Assembly (NCBI GenBank): GCA_005772945.1
Contig: SXIE01000130.1
Span: forward strand, 1-7,632
Reading direction: 5' to 3'
DNA length: 7,632 nucleotides
From: Pseudomonadota bacterium
Lineage (GTDB): Bacteria > Myxococcota > UBA9042 > PHBI01
Shown here: in pieces, positions 6,537 through 7,632 of the stretch
Layout of the letters: each line of letters starts with the position of its first letter
Numbering within the stretch: the first letter of the stretch is position 1
Notes under the pieces: generated by a model
What the model saw: only the letters and a program-made list of their open reading frames with translations
What the model was told of the DNA's origin: nothing
Databases searched by the model: none
Program-made: the position numbers and the translations under genes

Positions 6537-6541
6537 GAAGG
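6537..6541 (+). promoter_or_regulatory. Ribosome binding site that decides the metallophosphoesterase start
   Basis: GAAGG lies 8 nt before the ATG at 6550. It favours this ATG over an in-frame TTG at 6514, which would place the site inside the coding sequence and add 12 residues not seen in the family. Confidence 0.55.
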
Positions 6542-6549
6542 TGCTCCCC

Positions 6550-7401
6550 ATGGCGGGTCGTACCTTTGCCGTGGGGGATATCCACGGCGACATACAGGCG
6601 CTCGAGACGTTGCTGGGCAAGCTCCCGCTGACCCCGCGCGACACGCTCGTCTTCATCGGCGACTACGTCGATCGCGGCCCCGACTCCCTCGGCGTCGTCA
6701 GCCGCGTGCGCGACCTCGAGCTCAACGGCCTCTGCCGCGTCATCGCGCTTCGCGGCAACCACGAAGACGTCTGGGCGCGCGCCCGCTACGAGTCGCAGCC
6801 CGGCTTCTTTCTGCACCACGGCAACGGCTGCATGGCGACCTACCGGTCGTTCGCCAAGAAGCCCCCGCTGCCGCCGAATACGCCGTTCAGCGACGACGAC
6901 CTCATTGGGATGCTGCGCGTCGATGGCTGGTTTCCGACGGATCTCGCCTTCTGGTTCGCGAACCTCCGGACCTGGTTCGAGGACGAGCACGCGATCTACG
7001 TGCACGCCGGCCTCGACGCCAACGAAAGCGGCTACCTACACCCGACCAAGGGCCGCGAGCGACCGCTGCTCTGGACGCGCGAGGCTGCCTTCTTCCGCAC
7101 GTACCGCGGCAAGCGCGTCGTCTTCGGCCACACGCGCACGCGCGATCTCCCGGCTGTCAGCGCGGCCTCGGACGCGGCCGCGCCGGGCATGCCGCGCGCC
7201 GACGGCGCGCCCGAGATCTGCCCCGGCGAGATCCCCTCGGACATGGAGCTCCTCGGCAAGCCCGACGAGGTCTGGCTCTCCGGCGATCTGATCGGCCTCG
7301 ACACCGGCGCCGGCATGGGAGGGCACCTCTCGGCGGTCGAGCTCCCCTCGCTCACCGTCTATAGCTCGCGCCTTCCGACCTTGGTGCTCCCGCGGCCATG
7401 A
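6550..7401 (+). CDS. PPP-family metallophosphoesterase (serine/threonine phosphatase or Ap4A hydrolase type)
   Basis: This is a 283-aa cytosolic calcineurin-like phosphoesterase of the bacterial PrpA/ApaH/lambda-phosphatase type. All dinuclear-metal motifs are present in order: GDIHGD (9-14; Asp10, His12), GDYVDRG (37-43; Asp38, Arg42), GNHE (69-72; Asn70, His71), YVHAGL (150-155; His152) and FGHT (192-195; His194). The end motif LDTGAGMGG (250-258) follows. It should therefore be active and remove phosphate from phosphoproteins or cleave dinucleoside polyphosphates; the sequence does not say which. Between FGHT and LDTG there are about 54 residues, longer than the usual short loop, rich in Ala/Pro with one Cys. 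The gene lies 76 bp after the PLP-enzyme gene, and its TGA overlaps the ATG of amrS (ATGA), which suggests translational coupling. Confidence 0.9.
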   Translation: MAGRTFAVGDIHGDIQALETLLGKLPLTPRDTLVFIGDYVDRGPDSLGVVSRVRDLELNGLCRVIALRGNHEDVWARARYESQPGFFLHHGNGCMATYRSFAKKPPLPPNTPFSDDDLIGMLRVDGWFPTDLAFWFANLRTWFEDEHAIYVHAGLDANESGYLHPTKGRERPLLWTREAAFFRTYRGKRVVFGHTRTRDLPAVSAASDAAAPGMPRADGAPEICPGEIPSDMELLGKPDEVWLSGDLIGLDTGAGMGGHLSAVELPSLTVYSSRLPTLVLPRP

Positions 7402-7628
7402 CCACGCCCGCACCGGCCACCCAAGCGCCCGCGCCGCACTCCGCGAACTCGCAAGCGAGGTGGTGGCACGCGCTCGACGACGGCCGGATCCAATGCGACC
7501 TGTGCCCGCGCGAATGCAAGCTCCACGACGGCCAGCGCGCCTTCTGCTTCGTCCGCCAGCGCGAGGGTGATCAGCTGGTCCTGACGACCTACGGGCGCTC
7601 GACCGGCTTCTGCATCGACCCGATCTAG
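7398..7628 (+). CDS. amrS: AmrS, AmmeMemoRadiSam-system radical SAM enzyme: N-terminal part only, ended by an in-frame TAG
   Basis: The 76 residues match the start of AmrS, the radical SAM partner of AMMECR1- and Memo-like proteins; the function of the set is not established. After a Pro/Ala/Ser-rich leader come CDLCPREC (33-40; Cys33, Cys36, Cys40), a fourth Cys at 50, the LTTYGRSTG block (62-70) and FCIDPI (71-76). The full family is some 330-400 aa, so the whole CX3CX2C radical SAM barrel is missing here. The family continues IEKKPL; this sequence reads I-TAG-AAG-A, so a single G-to-T change of GAG would explain the stop and the original frame resumes correctly. The window ends 4 bp later. 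It could be a true nonsense mutation, a readthrough codon or a sequence error near an end. The start overlaps the phosphatase stop (ATGA). Confidence 0.8.
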   Translation: MTTPAPATQAPAPHSANSQARWWHALDDGRIQCDLCPRECKLHDGQRAFCFVRQREGDQLVLTTYGRSTGFCIDPI

Positions 7629-7632
7629 AAGA

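Noticed and set aside
6514..6549. TTG start for the phosphatase
   Set aside because: The ATG at 6550 has GAAGG at 8 nt and begins right before the first beta-strand of the fold.
6175..7005. 276-aa minus-strand open frame
   Set aside because: It is antisense to the PLP-enzyme end and the phosphatase metal motifs and has no coding signature of its own.

Overview
The window is very GC-rich (roughly 70% by eye) and densely coding. The gene content suggests a myxobacterium or other member of Myxococcota: a CpaF-like secretion ATPase relative beside a tandem-FHA membrane protein, a secreted protein with repeated MopE-type Cys/Asp metal-binding motifs, and the start of an AmrS-type radical SAM gene. 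This assignment is inference from composition and families; there is no rRNA or marker gene to settle it. No tRNA, rRNA, CRISPR array, insertion sequence or attachment site was seen.

Layout. (1) 1-2860, plus strand: a CpaF-like protein whose ATPase motifs are degenerate, probably cut at its 5' end by the window edge, followed 46 bp later by a 527-aa protein built as FHA-FHA-charged repeat linker-TM helix-TPR-like region. They look like one operon, perhaps a phospho-threonine-reading module of a Tad/type II-like secretion or pilus system. (2) 2898-5078, minus strand, convergent with block 1: a 633-aa exported protein with four MopE-type motifs and an M15-type zinc D,D-peptidase domain, followed by an 81-aa protein of unknown function with a near-ideal ribosome binding site. 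(3) 5079-5213: a divergent intergenic region with an imperfect inverted repeat and a consensus-like -35 box. (4) 5214-7632, plus strand: a PLP-dependent fold-III enzyme of the D-threonine aldolase/D-serine dehydratase-like group, a PPP-family metallophosphoesterase, and, overlapping its stop by ATGA, the N-terminus of AmrS, the radical SAM member of the AmmeMemoRadiSam set.

The points most worth checking are the loss of all recognisable ATPase motifs in the CpaF-like protein, the MopE-repeat plus M15 peptidase architecture, and an in-frame TAG in amrS exactly where the family has an almost invariant Glu codon, four bases before the window ends.
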